A DNA stretch of 59,585 nt from Rahnella perminowiae (GCF_019049755.1 NZ_JAFMOS010000643.1:1-59585), one strand, 5' to 3'; positions 39,463-49,672 are shown, numbered from the stretch's first letter. Made by a program: numbers and translations. Notes: generated by a model from the letters alone, not told the origin.

Positions 39463-41325
39463 TCAGGCCAGCCAGTCAGTTATCTGACGGTCAATGCCTT
39501 CGGCATCCAGCCCTAAATCATGACGGATTTCGTCCTGTGTACCTTGCGCAACAAAGCTGTCCGCCAGACCGATATTCAGTACAGGCACCAGGATTCGCCT
39601 GGACATCAACAGTTCATTTACGCCGCTGCCCGCGCCGCCCATGATGGCGTTTTCTTCCAGCGTGACCAGCACTTCATGGCTGGCGGCCAGTTCCTGAATC
39701 AGCGCTTCATCCAGCGGTTTTACAAAGCGCATGTCAACGACGGTGGCGTTGCGTTTTTCTGCTGCGGCCAGCGCTTCCGGCAGCAATGTACCGAAGTTCA
39801 GGATCGCTATCTTTTCGCCTTCACGACGCACGACGCCTTTCCCGATGGGCAGAGAAGCCAGCGGTTCACAGGAAGCACCGGTACCATTACCACGCGGATA
39901 GCGTACGGCAACCGGCCCGTTGTTATGGTGATAACCGGTATGCAACATTTGGCGACATTCGTTTTCATCGCTCGGCGTCATAATGGTCATGTTCGGGATG
40001 CAGCGCAGGAAGGAGAGATCGAACGCGCCCTGATGCGTCTGACCATCAGCGCCGACGATGCCACCGCGGTCGATAGCAAACAGTACCGGCAGATTCTGGA
40101 TCGCTACATCATGGATAACCTGATCATAAGCGCGTTGCAGAAACGTTGAATAGATCGCCACAACCGGCTTGTATCCGCCAATCGCCAGGCCTGCCGCAAA
40201 GGTGACGGCGTGCTGTTCGGCGATGGCCACATCGAAATATTGTTGCGGATATTCGCGTGAAAAACGCACCATACCGGAGCCTTCGCGCATCGCCGGCGTA
40301 ACGGCCATCAGCTGGCTATCTTTGGCGGCGGTTTCGCACAACCAGTCACCGAAAATTTTCGAATAGGTCGGCAGACCTTCTTTGCTTTTCGGCAACGTGC
40401 CGGAAGCCGGATCGAATTTAGGCACCGCATGGAAACTGATGGGATCTTTTTCGGCTGGCGCATAGCCTTTGCCTTTTTTAGTCATAATGTGCAGTAACTG
40501 CGGGCCTTTCAGGTCCCGCATGTTTTTCAGCGTCTGCGTCAGCGCCAGCACGTCATGACCATCTACCGGCCCGATATAGTTAAAGCCCAACTCTTCAAAC
40601 AACGTGCCTGGCACCATCATGCCTTTCAGATGTTCCTCGGTTCGGCGCACCAGTTCTTTAATCGGTGGCAGGCCAGACAGGACCTTCTTGCCGCCTTCAC
40701 GCAGACGCGAATACAGTTTGCCGGAGAGCAGTTGTGCCAGGTGGTTATTCAGCGCCCCGACGTTTTCGGAAATCGACATCTCGTTGTCGTTGAGGATCAC
40801 CAGCATGTCGGGTTTAATGTCGCCCGCATGGTTCATCGCTTCAAACGCCATACCTGCTGTGATCGCACCATCGCCAATCACACACACGGTGCGACGGCCT
40901 TTACCTTCACGTTCAGCCGCGACAGCCATGCCGAGACCTGCACTGATTGAGGTCGATGAGTGACCGACGGATAGGGTGTCGTATTCGCTTTCACCACGCC
41001 ACGGGAACGGGTGCAGACCGCCTTTCTGACGGATGGTGGAAATACGGTCACGGCGACCGGTCAGAATTTTGTGCGGATAGGCCTGATGGCCGACATCCCA
41101 GACAACGTGATCGAACGGTGTGTTATAGACATAATGCATCGCCACGGTCAGTTCAACCGTCCCCAGACCGGACGCAAAGTGTCCGCTGGACTGACTGACG
41201 CTGGCCAATAAATATTGGCGCAACTCATCGCAGAGCTTAGGTAAGCTCTCTTTAGGAAGTGAGCGGAGATCTTCAGGATTCTCCGCCAGCATCAGTGTCG
41301 GGTATTTCGCTAATTCAAGACTCAT
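39463..41325 (-). CDS. dxs: 1-Deoxy-D-xylulose-5-phosphate synthase
   Basis: 620 residues, E. coli length. It joins pyruvate and glyceraldehyde 3-phosphate using thiamine diphosphate, the entry to isoprenoid, thiamine and pyridoxal synthesis. Seen are [19 protein letters not shown] with the diphosphate-binding Asp, [13 protein letters not shown] with the catalytic Glu, and [15 protein letters not shown]. Third gene of xseB-ispA-dxs, 18 bases after ispA. Confidence 0.98.
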   Translation of the reverse strand: MSLELAKYPTLMLAENPEDLRSLPKESLPKLCDELRQYLLASVSQSSGHFASGLGTVELTVAMHYVYNTPFDHVVWDVGHQAYPHKILTGRRDRISTIRQKGGLHPFPWRGESEYDTLSVGHSSTSISAGLGMAVAAEREGKGRRTVCVIGDGAITAGMAFEAMNHAGDIKPDMLVILNDNEMSISENVGALNNHLAQLLSGKLYSRLREGGKKVLSGLPPIKELVRRTEEHLKGMMVPGTLFEELGFNYIGPVDGHDVLALTQTLKNMRDLKGPQLLHIMTKKGKGYAPAEKDPISFHAVPKFDPASGTLPKSKEGLPTYSKIFGDWLCETAAKDSQLMAVTPAMREGSGMVRFSREYPQQYFDVAIAEQHAVTFAAGLAIGGYKPVVAIYSTFLQRAYDQVIHDVAIQNLPVLFAIDRGGIVGADGQTHQGAFDLSFLRCIPNMTIMTPSDENECRQMLHTGYHHNNGPVAVRYPRGNGTGASCEPLASLPIGKGVVRREGEKIAILNFGTLLPEALAAAEKRNATVVDMRFVKPLDEALIQELAASHEVLVTLEENAIMGGAGSGVNELLMSRRILVPVLNIGLADSFVAQGTQDEIRHDLGLDAEGIDRQITDWLA

Positions 41326-41343
41326 CAGTTGCTCATAGTAAGT

Positions 41344-42273
41344 TTAATTATCGCGTTCAATGATAAAGCGGGCTAACGCGAGAAGTGGCGCCGTGTTGTA
41401 GGAAAGTGCGGCCAACTGATCCAATGCGGAAACGGCTTCCTGATACAGGTCTGCGGCCTTGGTTTTCGCGCCATCCAGCCCCAGCAGGGCAGGATAGGTA
41501 CTTTTCCCGAGTTGCTGGTCAGCACCCTGACGTTTACCGAGCGTAGCGGTATCGCCAACCACGTCCAGAATATCATCCTGAACCTGAAATGCTAAACCAA
41601 TGGCCTGCGCGTAGTTATCCAGTATCGGTAAAACGGCACGTCCGGTTTCACCGGCTGCCAGCGCGCCCATGCGCACGGCGGCGCGGATCAGCGCACCGGT
41701 TTTATGACGATGAATTTTTTCCAGCGCCTCCAGGCCAACCTGCTGGCCTTCCGCAGCTAAATCCAGAGCCTGACCACCACACATACCGCTGACTCCGCTG
41801 GCGCGGGCCAGTTCGGAAATCATCGCCAGACGATCTTTTATGGCAACATCCGGCATTTCGCTGTCAGCCAGAATAGAAAACGCCAGCGTTTGCAGGGCAT
41901 CGCCCGCCAGAATCGCATTAGCTTCGCCAAATTTAATGTGGCAGGTTGGCTGACCACGGCGCAAATCGTCGTCGTCCATGGCCGGTAAATCATCATGTAT
42001 CAGTGAATAGGCATGAATACATTCCACGGCAGCCGCAGGCGCATCGAGATTTTTCAGATCGAGGCTGAACAACTGGCCGCTGGCGTAAACAAGATATGGA
42101 CGCAGACGTTTACCCCCCAGCAGCGCGCCGTAACGCATGGCTTCAACCAGCGGTAAATCTGCCAGCGGCTGTGCGCTGACATAGGCTGTTAGTGCCTCAT
42201 CGACACGCTTTTGCATTGCGCGCAGTTCACGGGTAAATCCGCCAGCGCTGGAGAGAGAGATCGCTTCAGACAT
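41344..42273 (-). CDS. ispA: Farnesyl diphosphate synthase
   Basis: 309 residues. It condenses isopentenyl with dimethylallyl and geranyl diphosphates. The first Asp-rich motif is in LIHDDLPAMDDDDLRRG, the second in FQVQDDILDVVGD. The N-terminus is about ten residues longer than E. coli IspA (MSEAISLSSAGGFTRELRAM). Six bases from xseB, so surely co-transcribed. Confidence 0.97.
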   Translation of the reverse strand: MSEAISLSSAGGFTRELRAMQKRVDEALTAYVSAQPLADLPLVEAMRYGALLGGKRLRPYLVYASGQLFSLDLKNLDAPAAAVECIHAYSLIHDDLPAMDDDDLRRGQPTCHIKFGEANAILAGDALQTLAFSILADSEMPDVAIKDRLAMISELARASGVSGMCGGQALDLAAEGQQVGLEALEKIHRHKTGALIRAAVRMGALAAGETGRAVLPILDNYAQAIGLAFQVQDDILDVVGDTATLGKRQGADQQLGKSTYPALLGLDGAKTKAADLYQEAVSALDQLAALSYNTAPLLALARFIIERDN

Positions 42274-42279
42274 GACCCG

Positions 42280-42522
42280 TTACTCGGCTTCTGGGGTGAA
42301 CGGCGTCAGCGGAGCATCGTTGTCGCTGTCGAGCAGGATCTGAACGCGTTGTTCTGCCTGTTGCAGCTTTTGTTGCCCCTGACGTGCCAGCTGGACGCCT
42401 TGCTCAAATTCGTTGAGTGCGTCTTCTAACGGCAGCTCGCCCGACTCAAGGCGGGAAACAATCTGTTCCAGTTCGGCCAGAGCCGTTTCAAAATTGGCAG
42501 GTGATGCAGATTTTTTTGACAT
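42280..42522 (-). CDS. xseB: Exodeoxyribonuclease VII small subunit
   Basis: 80 residues. The helical hairpin core is [25 protein letters not shown], split by a turn, followed by [25 protein letters not shown]. It joins XseA to form exonuclease VII. AAGAGAATTA precedes the ATG. First gene of the xseB-ispA-dxs operon. Confidence 0.97.
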   Translation of the reverse strand: MSKKSASPANFETALAELEQIVSRLESGELPLEDALNEFEQGVQLARQGQQKLQQAEQRVQILLDSDNDAPLTPFTPEAE

Positions 42523-42659
42523 AATTCTCTTTTAATATCGTTGATCAGAACGGATGATCGAAGTACTGAGGCGACAGACTCAGCGCTCAGCCTCAAGAGA
42601 CATTCCTGTTCAGTATGAGATCGGCTACAGGGTTTTGTGCACAGAGTACCCATTTTAAG

Positions 42660-42734
42660 TGATATACTCTGCGCCGCAGATATTATTGCTAAGCCCAATG
42701 TGACACATAATGAACATTTGGCTTAGCAATAATA
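42660..42734 (+). promoter_or_regulatory. thiI promoter followed by a long inverted repeat in the leader
   Basis: An extended -10 element, TG-A-TATACT (42660-42668), would start transcription near 42675. The leader then contains TATTATTGCTAAGCC (42681-42695) and its perfect complement GGCTTAGCAATAATA (42720-42734). Inside, after one mismatch, AATGT/ACATT extends the stem, leaving a 12-base loop. No T-run follows. The element ends 64 bases before thiI. Its function is unknown. Confidence 0.6.
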
Positions 42735-42798
42735 GGATCCTAGATCCTTATTCAGCGACTTACTACCCCGTTTTTTCACCCGCTAACAAAAGACTGCC

Positions 42799-44247
42799 AT
42801 GAAGTTTATCATTAAATTGTTCCCTGAAATCACCATCAAGAGCCAATCTGTGCGTTTGCGCTTTATTAAGATCCTCTCAAGCAGCATTCGCAATATTGTG
42901 CGACCGCATGATGAGACGCTGGCGGTGGTTCGCCACTGGGATCATATCGAAGTTCGCAGTAAAGACGAAAGTAAACACGACCTGATTCAGGAATTGCTCT
43001 GCCGCATTCCGGGTATCCGTTATGTGGAAGAAGTTGAAGACCGTCCTTATACCGACGTTCACAATATCTTTGAGCAGGCGCTGGAGGCTTATCGTACTGA
43101 AGTAGAAGGCAAAACTTTCTGCGTGCGTGTTAAACGTCGTGGCAAACATGACTTCACGTCTACTGAAGTTGAGCGCTATGTCGGCGGCGGTCTGAATCAG
43201 CACATCGAATCGGCCCGTGTGAGCCTGACCGCTCCGCAGGTCACGGTGAAACTGGAAATTAACGACGATAAACTGGTGCTGGTAAAAAGCCGCCTCGAAG
43301 GCCAGGGCGGTTACCCGATTGGCACACAGGAAGATGTGCTGTCACTGATTTCCGGTGGCTTTGACTCCGGCGTATCCAGTTATATGCTGATGCGTCGTGG
43401 CTGTCGTGTGCATTATTGTTTCTTTAATCTTGGCGGTGCTGCGCATGAAATCGGCGTAAAACAGGTGGCTCATTATCTGTGGAACCGTTTTGGCAGCTCG
43501 CATCGTGTGCGTTTTATCGCGGTTGATTTCGAACCGGTAGTGGGTGAAATACTCGAAAAAGTCGAAGACGGCCAGATGGGTGTGGTGCTGAAACGCATGA
43601 TGGTGCGAGCGGCGTCTGCTATCGCTGAGCGCTACGGCGTCCAGGCACTGGTGACAGGTGAGGCGTTGGGGCAGGTGTCCAGCCAGACACTGACCAATCT
43701 GCGTTTGATTGACAATGTTTCGGACACGCTCATCCTGCGCCCGCTGATTTCTCACGATAAAGAGCACATCATCAGGATTGCCCGTGAAATCGGTACCGAA
43801 GATTTTGCCAAGACCATGCCTGAATACTGTGGAGTGATTTCGAAAAGCCCGACGGTGAAGGCGGTGAAAGCCAAGATCGAAGCTGAAGAAGCAATGTTCG
43901 ATTTTGACGTGCTGGATAAAGTGGTCAGTGAGGCGCGCAATGTCGATATTCGCGAAATCGCTACGCAGGCAGCCGAAGTCGTACCGGAAGTGGAAACGGT
44001 GGCGGAGTTTATCTCAACAGACATCGTTCTGGATGTCCGCGCACCGGATGAAGTGGAAGCACAACCGCTGGCACTGGAAAATGTTGAAGTGAAACCGCTG
44101 GCGTTTTACAAACTGGCCACTCAGTTTGGCTCTCTCGATCAGAGCAAAACCTATCTGTTATATTGTGACCGCGGCGTCATGAGCCGTTTGCAGGCGCTGT
44201 ATCTGAAAGAACAGGGTTTCGATAACGTTAAGGTGTATCGCCCTTAG
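42799..44247 (+). CDS. thiI: tRNA 4-thiouridine / thiazole sulfurtransferase ThiI
   Basis: 482 residues, E. coli length. An N-terminal ferredoxin-like plus THUMP domain (to about residue 165) is followed by a PP-loop ATPase domain with the [12 protein letters not shown] motif, and a C-terminal rhodanese domain (about 385-482). The disulfide pair is conserved: C344 (MPEYCGVI) and C456 (YCDRGVMS), which carries the persulfide. It puts sulfur into tRNA position 8 and into thiamine thiazole. Divergent from xseB. Confidence 0.98.
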   Translation: MKFIIKLFPEITIKSQSVRLRFIKILSSSIRNIVRPHDETLAVVRHWDHIEVRSKDESKHDLIQELLCRIPGIRYVEEVEDRPYTDVHNIFEQALEAYRTEVEGKTFCVRVKRRGKHDFTSTEVERYVGGGLNQHIESARVSLTAPQVTVKLEINDDKLVLVKSRLEGQGGYPIGTQEDVLSLISGGFDSGVSSYMLMRRGCRVHYCFFNLGGAAHEIGVKQVAHYLWNRFGSSHRVRFIAVDFEPVVGEILEKVEDGQMGVVLKRMMVRAASAIAERYGVQALVTGEALGQVSSQTLTNLRLIDNVSDTLILRPLISHDKEHIIRIAREIGTEDFAKTMPEYCGVISKSPTVKAVKAKIEAEEAMFDFDVLDKVVSEARNVDIREIATQAAEVVPEVETVAEFISTDIVLDVRAPDEVEAQPLALENVEVKPLAFYKLATQFGSLDQSKTYLLYCDRGVMSRLQALYLKEQGFDNVKVYRP

Positions 44248-44270
44248 TTTTTACCCTTCAGGCTGCAGAT

Positions 44271-44304
44271 GCGCTGGCTTTCCTCTTCCCGTCGGGGCCA
44301 GCGC
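44271..44304. terminator. Stem-loop between convergent thiI and yajL
   Basis: GCGCTGGC (44271-44278) pairs with GCCAGCGC (44297-44304). The flanking T's are few (TTTAAAA on the right). It is a probable, non-ideal terminator in the 112-base convergent gap. Confidence 0.5.
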
Positions 44305-44359
44305 AGGCGCAGTTTAAAAGGTTGCCCTACAGCCCGAATTATTTCGGGTATCTGATGGT

Positions 44360-44968
44360 TCAGGATTCCCGGGCACCTTCATCGGTATAATTATAAATCC
44401 CCGGCGCAAGAACCAGTTGCGCGGCAATCTCTGCCGCTTTGGTTTTACCCAGCAACAGATCGATAATCTTCAGGGCAAACTCCATGGATGTGCCCGGTCC
44501 CTGACTGGTCAGAAGATTAACGCGTGGATCGAAAATTACGCGACGATCGGACCATTTGTTCGGGTCGATCTTATCCCTCAGGCCCGGGAAGCCAGTCATG
44601 TTGCCTACCGGGAATAAATCGTGATATTCCAGCACCAGCGCAGGAGCGGCGCAGATGGCGGCAACGATTTTACCGCTGACGTGCATCTGTCGGACTTTCT
44701 CCACCAGCAACGGGCTTTCACTGAAGCAGGTTGCACCAGCGAGGCCGCCTGGCAGTACGATCACGTCATGCTCATCATCTGCGACATCCACCAGTGCGAC
44801 GTCGGCCAGAATCCGCACGCCGCGTGAGCAGCGGATCTCCAGATTGCCATCGCCGGCGACGCTGGCCGTGATGACGTTAATGCCCGCCCGCACCAGCAAA
44901 TCAATTACGGTAACGGCTTCTATTTCTTCGCTACCAGGTGCCAGGCAGACCAGAACTGATGCGCTCAT
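44360..44968 (-). CDS. yajL: DJ-1/PfpI family protein YajL
   Basis: 202 residues from ATG 44968 with AAAGGA eight bases upstream; the in-frame ATG at 44998 is not used. Conserved oxidisable C106 in [12 protein letters not shown], an early acidic partner in GSEEIEAV, and VLPGGLAGA. Homologue of human DJ-1; reported as a chaperone, deglycase or covalent stress protein, with the reaction still debated. It overlaps panE by 38 bases on the same strand, so the two are coupled. Slightly longer at the C-terminus than E. coli (196). Confidence 0.94.
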   Translation of the reverse strand: MSASVLVCLAPGSEEIEAVTVIDLLVRAGINVITASVAGDGNLEIRCSRGVRILADVALVDVADDEHDVIVLPGGLAGATCFSESPLLVEKVRQMHVSGKIVAAICAAPALVLEYHDLFPVGNMTGFPGLRDKIDPNKWSDRRVIFDPRVNLLTSQGPGTSMEFALKIIDLLLGKTKAAEIAAQLVLAPGIYNYTDEGARES

Positions 44969-45842
44969 AATCGTTTTCCTTTCTCTTAATCTGTTCAAAT
45001 AAGCGGGTATTCACCGGTAAATTCAGCCCATATTTCCGTCCGCGCCGCAGGACATAGCCGGTAATGTAATCAATTTCAGTATGACGCTGGCTGCGGATAT
45101 CCTGCAACATCGATGAATGATTTGCTGACGTCGAGTCGATCACCTGATAGACAAAACTGAGTAAAGATTCGCTATGAATTTCAACGCCTTCAATGGCCAT
45201 CACCTGTGCGACTTCCTGACAGATTTCTTCAATCTGCGCGGTATGGGCCAGTAAATCGCCGTTAGTGCAATTGTATATCGCCGTCAGCGGATTGATGACG
45301 CAATTCACCGCCAGTTTATTCCATAACGATGATTTGATGTTGTCATGCCACGCGACATCCGGTAACGCATTATGCAGCGTATCTGCCAGTGAACTCAGTG
45401 CAGCACCGCGCGGTGTTACCGGCCCGATGTGTGTGACACCCGCTGCGACATGGACAATTGCGTTGCTTTCATGACGTGCCGCATGGGTCGTCGCGCCTTG
45501 CAAAATGGCCAGACGATGGGGCGGTAATTCATCAACAGTACCCATGCCATTATGCAGCAGTAATATTGCGCAATTATCATCAAGCTTTGGCATCAGCGCG
45601 CTGACCGCGCCGGAAACCTGCCATGCTTTGAGCGTAACCAGCAGTAATTCGCTTTGTGCCAGATGTTCCGGGTCGTTAGTAGGCATATTGCGATTAAAAG
45701 CAATGCCTTCCGGCGAGATAACGTTGACGGCACAAAATGGCTGCGGAATGCGGATCCAGCCCTGTACGTCGTGGCCTTGCTGATAAAGAGCCGAAAGCCA
45801 GAGTTGTCCCAGCGCACCGCAACCCAATACTGTTATTTTCAT
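44931..45842 (-). CDS. panE: 2-Dehydropantoate 2-reductase
   Basis: 303 residues, E. coli length. It reduces ketopantoate to pantoate with NADPH for coenzyme A. The Rossmann start is [13 protein letters not shown] (residues 3-15), the catalytic lysine in [16 protein letters not shown], and SSMLQDI...TEIDYITG binds substrate. Shares the last 38 bases with yajL in another frame. A CRP-like site lies in the 238-base gap shared with divergent yajQ. Confidence 0.97.
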   Translation of the reverse strand: MKITVLGCGALGQLWLSALYQQGHDVQGWIRIPQPFCAVNVISPEGIAFNRNMPTNDPEHLAQSELLLVTLKAWQVSGAVSALMPKLDDNCAILLLHNGMGTVDELPPHRLAILQGATTHAARHESNAIVHVAAGVTHIGPVTPRGAALSSLADTLHNALPDVAWHDNIKSSLWNKLAVNCVINPLTAIYNCTNGDLLAHTAQIEEICQEVAQVMAIEGVEIHSESLLSFVYQVIDSTSANHSSMLQDIRSQRHTEIDYITGYVLRRGRKYGLNLPVNTRLFEQIKRKENDYERISSGLPGTW

Positions 45843-45934
45843 TGTGCCTCCCGGGAATCGTGGCGAAATAGAACCATGAAGAAGATAGTTGAAAGAATAT
45901 TCTGCTGTCCGGTTATCTTATTAGTATAGACTTT

Positions 45935-45950
45935 TGTGCTACAGATCACA
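45935..45950. promoter_or_regulatory. CRP-like site between panE and yajQ
   Basis: TGTGC-TACAGA-TCACA (45935-45950) differs from the CRP core TGTGA-N6-TCACA at one base, with T-rich flanks on both sides as in strong sites. It lies 92 bases from panE and 130 from yajQ starts; the regulated promoter is not clear. Confidence 0.6.
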
Positions 45951-46080
45951 TTTTCACCTGCACTTTATGAGCACCGGAGCATTTAATGTTTGGTGCTTTG
46001 CTGTCGTTTGGCATCGGCGGTTGAAGGCGGTATTATGCACGCCATATAACGCAACACAAAAACTACAGGGAGAAGCGATT

Positions 46081-46572
46081 ATGCCGTCTTTTGACATTGT
46101 TTCCGAAATCGACATGCAGGAAGTGCGTAATGCCGTGGAAAATGCCAGTCGTGAACTGCAAACCCGTTGGGATTTCCGCAATATTCCTGCCAGCTTCGAT
46201 CTCAATGAAAAAAATGAGAGTATTAAAGTGGCCAGCGAATCAGATTTTCAGGTGAACCAGCTGGTGGATATTCTGCGTGAGAAGTTAGCCAAACGTGGCA
46301 TTGAAGGCGGGGCGTTGGAAATTCCGGAGCAGATGGAGCACAGCGGTAAAACTTACAGTGTTGAAGCAAAATTGCATTCCGGCATTGAATCCACGCTGGC
46401 GAAGAAAATCGTCAAGCTGATCAAAGACAGTAAGATTAAAGTGCAGGCGCAGGTTCAGGGTGACGAAGTTCGTGTCACTGGCAAAGCGCGTGATGATTTA
46501 CAGGCTGTGATGGCACTCATCCGTAACGGCGATTTAGGCCAGCCGTTCCAGTTCAAAAACTTCCGCGACTGA
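46081..46572 (+). CDS. yajQ: YajQ family nucleotide-binding protein
   Basis: 163 residues, E. coli length, from ATG 46081 after AGGGAGAAGC; an upstream in-frame start at 45934 is not used. Two intertwined ferredoxin-like repeats. [15 protein letters not shown] and [18 protein letters not shown] are the family ends. Homologues bind tRNA or nucleotides, and some bind cyclic di-GMP and act as transcription cofactors. The role here is not established. Transcribed alone. Confidence 0.96.
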   Translation: MPSFDIVSEIDMQEVRNAVENASRELQTRWDFRNIPASFDLNEKNESIKVASESDFQVNQLVDILREKLAKRGIEGGALEIPEQMEHSGKTYSVEAKLHSGIESTLAKKIVKLIKDSKIKVQAQVQGDEVRVTGKARDDLQAVMALIRNGDLGQPFQFKNFRD

Positions 46573-46586
46573 TAGCCGTCGTTCTT

Positions 46587-46680
46587 TGAGCGGCAGATGT
46601 GTTGACCGTATTCAGTAACCCGAATCACTTACTCCGGTAAGCGCATCGGGTTCCTTCATTTGCCGCCTTCCTGCCGCTCA
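46587..46680. repeat. Nested palindromic element after yajQ
   Basis: Outer arms TGAGCGGCAG (46587-46596) and CTGCCGCTCA (46671-46680) enclose AACCCGA (46617-46623)/TCGGGTT (46646-46652), which enclose CTTAC/GTAAG (46628-46632 and 46637-46641). Such concentric arms resemble dispersed enterobacterial palindromes of the ERIC or BIME kind. A second copy was not found in this window. Confidence 0.6.
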
Positions 46681-46708
46681 AATTACCTGGCTCTCTGGCA
46701 ATTAACAT

Positions 46709-46733
46709 GGGAACGCATTGCGTCCCTTTTTTG
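46709..46733 (+). terminator. yajQ terminator
   Basis: GGGAACGC (46709-46716), loop ATT, GCGTCCC (46720-46726; one bulged A), then six to seven T. Confidence 0.82.
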
Positions 46734-46737
46734 TGGG

Positions 46738-48036
46738 TTACTTGCGCTGGCGTAGTCTTTTCACCAGCTCGAAATCTTTAAAGTAAACAGGTTTGTCATA
46801 CTGCATCGACAGGTTCCCGGCGATCCCGGTCAGGATCGACATGGCACCGGCGCGATGATCGGCTGCACGTTTTAACGGATCCTCTTTGCGCTCGCCGAAC
46901 AAGTCTTCCAGCATCGCATTATCACCGCCGCCGTGACCACCTTCTCCCAGCTGGAATTGTGCCTTCCAGGGTTCGGCAAATAACGGATAAACCGTGATTT
47001 CCGCTTTTTCAATGCTGCCTTCTTTTTCGCGTTTCCCACCAGCGTTAACGTAAGACATCTCGACAATTTTCATTTCAATGCGTCCCCGGGTGCCGTTAAA
47101 CACCACGTTCAGCCCTTCCCATGGCAGATATGCATTCAGTGAATAGGTCAGTTGCACCTTGTTCTGATATTTCACCAGCACGGATAACGTATCTTCAATA
47201 TTGATGCCCTCGCTGAATACACTCTGATCACGGAAGTAGTTATCTTCGTGTTCCGCATCCAGATACAGCGCTTTAAGCTGGGCATTATTTGCCATATGCA
47301 GTGCAAACGGATCATTTTGTGCCTGTGTGTAGCCATGCGCACGCGGATAAAATTCTGTCATGCCGCGTTTCTCAGCATTCTCTTTCCCGTAAAACCGCAG
47401 GTCACCCTGGGCGTACACTTTTTCCGGCGTACTGTTCAGCCAGAAGTTCATCAGGTCAAAATGATGGGTGGATTTATGCACCAGCAGGCCGCCGGAATTG
47501 CGTTTTTCACGGTGCCAGCGACGGAAGTAATCTGCACCATGTTCGGTATTGAGCAGCCATTCAAAATGAACTGACAGCACTTCGCCGATAGTATCCTGCA
47601 TCAGCAGTTCGCGTATTTTGCTGTGATGCGGCGCGTAGCGGTAATTGAACGCCACACGCACCTGATAACCGGTGGCATCGACCGCATCCAGAATACGCAG
47701 CGCCCGGTGTTCATCAATGGTCATCGGCTTTTCAGTAATGACGTCGCAACCGGCGTGCAGGGCGCGGACGATGTAATCATCATGCGTGCGGTCCATGCTG
47801 GTGACAATCACGATATCCGGTTTGGTTTCGTCGAGCATCGTATTGAAACCGGCCGCTTTCCAGGTCGGTACCCGGGCGACGCCACTTTGCTCAAGCTGGC
47901 GGTTCGCATAATCCATTCGCGTCTGGTTTGTATCACAGAAAGCCACAAATTTTGCATTGTGGCGGTATTTGCCGGTGATCGCTTCAATGTATAAACCCGA
48001 GCGACCGCCGGTGCCAACGAGAGCATATGTTTTCAT
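46738..48036 (-). CDS. Gfo/Idh/MocA family oxidoreductase
   Basis: 432 residues from ATG 48036, with GAGGAT five bases upstream; a longer start to 48075 is not used. The NAD(P)-binding start ALVGTGGRSGLYIEA is a variant of GxGxxG. The catalytic EKPM motif (VITEKPMTIDEH) and the substrate-domain motif GGLLVHKSTHHFDLMNFWL are clear. This family oxidises or reduces sugars and cyclitols, and some members cleave glycosides by a redox mechanism; the substrate is unknown. It stands alone between yajQ and yajR, a place with no gene in E. coli. No regulator or transporter is adjacent. Confidence 0.85.
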   Translation of the reverse strand: MKTYALVGTGGRSGLYIEAITGKYRHNAKFVAFCDTNQTRMDYANRQLEQSGVARVPTWKAAGFNTMLDETKPDIVIVTSMDRTHDDYIVRALHAGCDVITEKPMTIDEHRALRILDAVDATGYQVRVAFNYRYAPHHSKIRELLMQDTIGEVLSVHFEWLLNTEHGADYFRRWHREKRNSGGLLVHKSTHHFDLMNFWLNSTPEKVYAQGDLRFYGKENAEKRGMTEFYPRAHGYTQAQNDPFALHMANNAQLKALYLDAEHEDNYFRDQSVFSEGINIEDTLSVLVKYQNKVQLTYSLNAYLPWEGLNVVFNGTRGRIEMKIVEMSYVNAGGKREKEGSIEKAEITVYPLFAEPWKAQFQLGEGGHGGGDNAMLEDLFGERKEDPLKRAADHRAGAMSILTGIAGNLSMQYDKPVYFKDFELVKRLRQRK

Positions 48037-48158
48037 GAGATCCTCAAAAGGCCCGAAAGCCGTCATCACTGACAAAATTTTTGTTAAGGAATTCCTGAGG
48101 ATAATGATTACTGAGGTTTTTTAAGTGAGGGGAGTCACGCGGCAGAGATAAAAGTGAA

Positions 48159-48186
48159 ACGCTGTGCCAGTTTGCCAGCACAGCGT
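48159..48186. terminator. Terminator after yajR
   Basis: ACGCTGTGC (48159-48167) pairs with GCACAGCGT (48178-48186). On the minus strand it is followed by TTTCACTTTT; on the plus by GTTTTTG. It most likely ends yajR transcription in front of the oxidoreductase gene. Confidence 0.75.
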
Positions 48187-48205
48187 GTTTTTGTCAGGAG
48201 GGCAA

Positions 48206-49570
48206 TCAGGCCGCGCTGACCAGTTGTTCGAGCGCTTTACGGTTAGTCTGTTTGGTATCCACTTTCACATAGGCACTGAATTCTTCCGGTACGACAACGG
48301 CTTCAGCCACACCTGGCTGTGCAAGGATCCGCGCCTGCAAGGCGGAATCTTTCACTGCCAGTTCAGATAAGGTGATACGCAGGCTACTGACATACGGCGG
48401 TTCAGTCATAGTAGAGCTAACCAGCAACCAGACGACGGCAATTGCTGCACATACCAGGAATACTGTACCGGCACCGGCGTGTCCGTAAACATAACCGCCT
48501 AAGCTGCCACCAATTGCTACCCCGATGAACTGGCTGGTGGAGTAAAGTCCCATTGCCGTGCCTTTATAGCCTGCGGGAGATTCTTTACTGATTAGCGAGG
48601 GTAAAATCGCCTCCATCACGTTGAAGGCCAGGAAGAACAACTGGATACCGGCGATGACTGCCCATAAATGCAGGCCAGCAGCCCACAGCACGATTTCAGC
48701 CAGCAGCAACACCATCACGCAACCCATGAATACCTGTTTCATGTGGCGCTTTTTCTCGGCGTAAACGATCACCGGAATGACGGCAACGAAAGATGTCAGC
48801 ATGGTGATCAGATACACCCGCCAGTGTTCACTCGGCGGGAAACCTGCATGTTCCATCACTTGCGGCAACACCACGAAACTCGACATCAGTAACACGTGAA
48901 GACACAGGATGCCGAAGTTCAGCTTCAGCAATTTAGCGTTACTCAGCACTTTACCGAAGCTGCCTTTCACCATGCTCGATTCACGGTTCAGGATGTGCGT
49001 GGCAGGGGAGGGCACCACGGCCACGGTGATGATGATACCGAGAATGGTCAGCGCCGCGATCGCCCAGAACAAGGCGTGTAAGCCCCAGGCGTGGGTGATG
49101 ATCGGGCCGAGAACCATTGCAATCGCAAAGGTAATACCGAAACTGATGCCGATAAACGCCATCGCTTTGGTACGGTTTTGCTCGCGGGTCAGGTCAGAAA
49201 GCAGGGCCATCACGGCAGCTGCAATTGCGCCAGAGCCTTGCAAGGCACGACCTATGATCACGCCCCAGATAGATTCGGTGGAAGCAGCCACAATGCTGCC
49301 GATACAGAAGATGACCAGACCAAAGACGATCAGTGGTTTGCGGCCAACACGGTCAGAAAGCAGGCCAAACGGGATTTGGAAAACAGCTTGTGCCAGTCCG
49401 TAAATACCGATGGCGATGCCGATCAGTGTTTCGCTGGCGCCGGACAGTTTCATGCCATAAGTGGTCAGCACCGGCAGCACCATGAACATGCCGAGCATGC
49501 GCAAAGAAAATACTGTCCCTAGTCCCCATGTAGCCCGACTTTCCTGCGGGGTCATCTGGTTATCGTTCAC
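48206..49570 (-). CDS. yajR: MFS transporter YajR
   Basis: 454 residues, E. coli length. Twelve membrane helices with the MFS motif A in GLLSDRVGRKPLIV (about residues 73-86), then a soluble C-terminal ferredoxin-like YAM domain from about residue 385 (PPYVSSLRITL onwards). It is an inner-membrane proton-coupled exporter of unknown physiological substrate. It is separated from cyoE by a terminator. Confidence 0.95.
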   Translation of the reverse strand: MNDNQMTPQESRATWGLGTVFSLRMLGMFMVLPVLTTYGMKLSGASETLIGIAIGIYGLAQAVFQIPFGLLSDRVGRKPLIVFGLVIFCIGSIVAASTESIWGVIIGRALQGSGAIAAAVMALLSDLTREQNRTKAMAFIGISFGITFAIAMVLGPIITHAWGLHALFWAIAALTILGIIITVAVVPSPATHILNRESSMVKGSFGKVLSNAKLLKLNFGILCLHVLLMSSFVVLPQVMEHAGFPPSEHWRVYLITMLTSFVAVIPVIVYAEKKRHMKQVFMGCVMVLLLAEIVLWAAGLHLWAVIAGIQLFFLAFNVMEAILPSLISKESPAGYKGTAMGLYSTSQFIGVAIGGSLGGYVYGHAGAGTVFLVCAAIAVVWLLVSSTMTEPPYVSSLRITLSELAVKDSALQARILAQPGVAEAVVVPEEFSAYVKVDTKQTNRKALEQLVSAA

Positions 49571-49672
49571 ATTACTACCTCAAAATAACAATCCGACATT
49601 TTAATGATTAAGCCGGCTTGGGTAAAACGATGGATCTTTAGCAGATATTACGAAATTTGCCCGTCAGAGTGA

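Noticed and set aside
45876-45929. 17-residue ORF ([11 protein letters not shown]...) between panE and yajQ
   Set aside because: It is a short frame with no SD, partly in the panE promoter region; the length is too small to judge and no conservation evidence is available.
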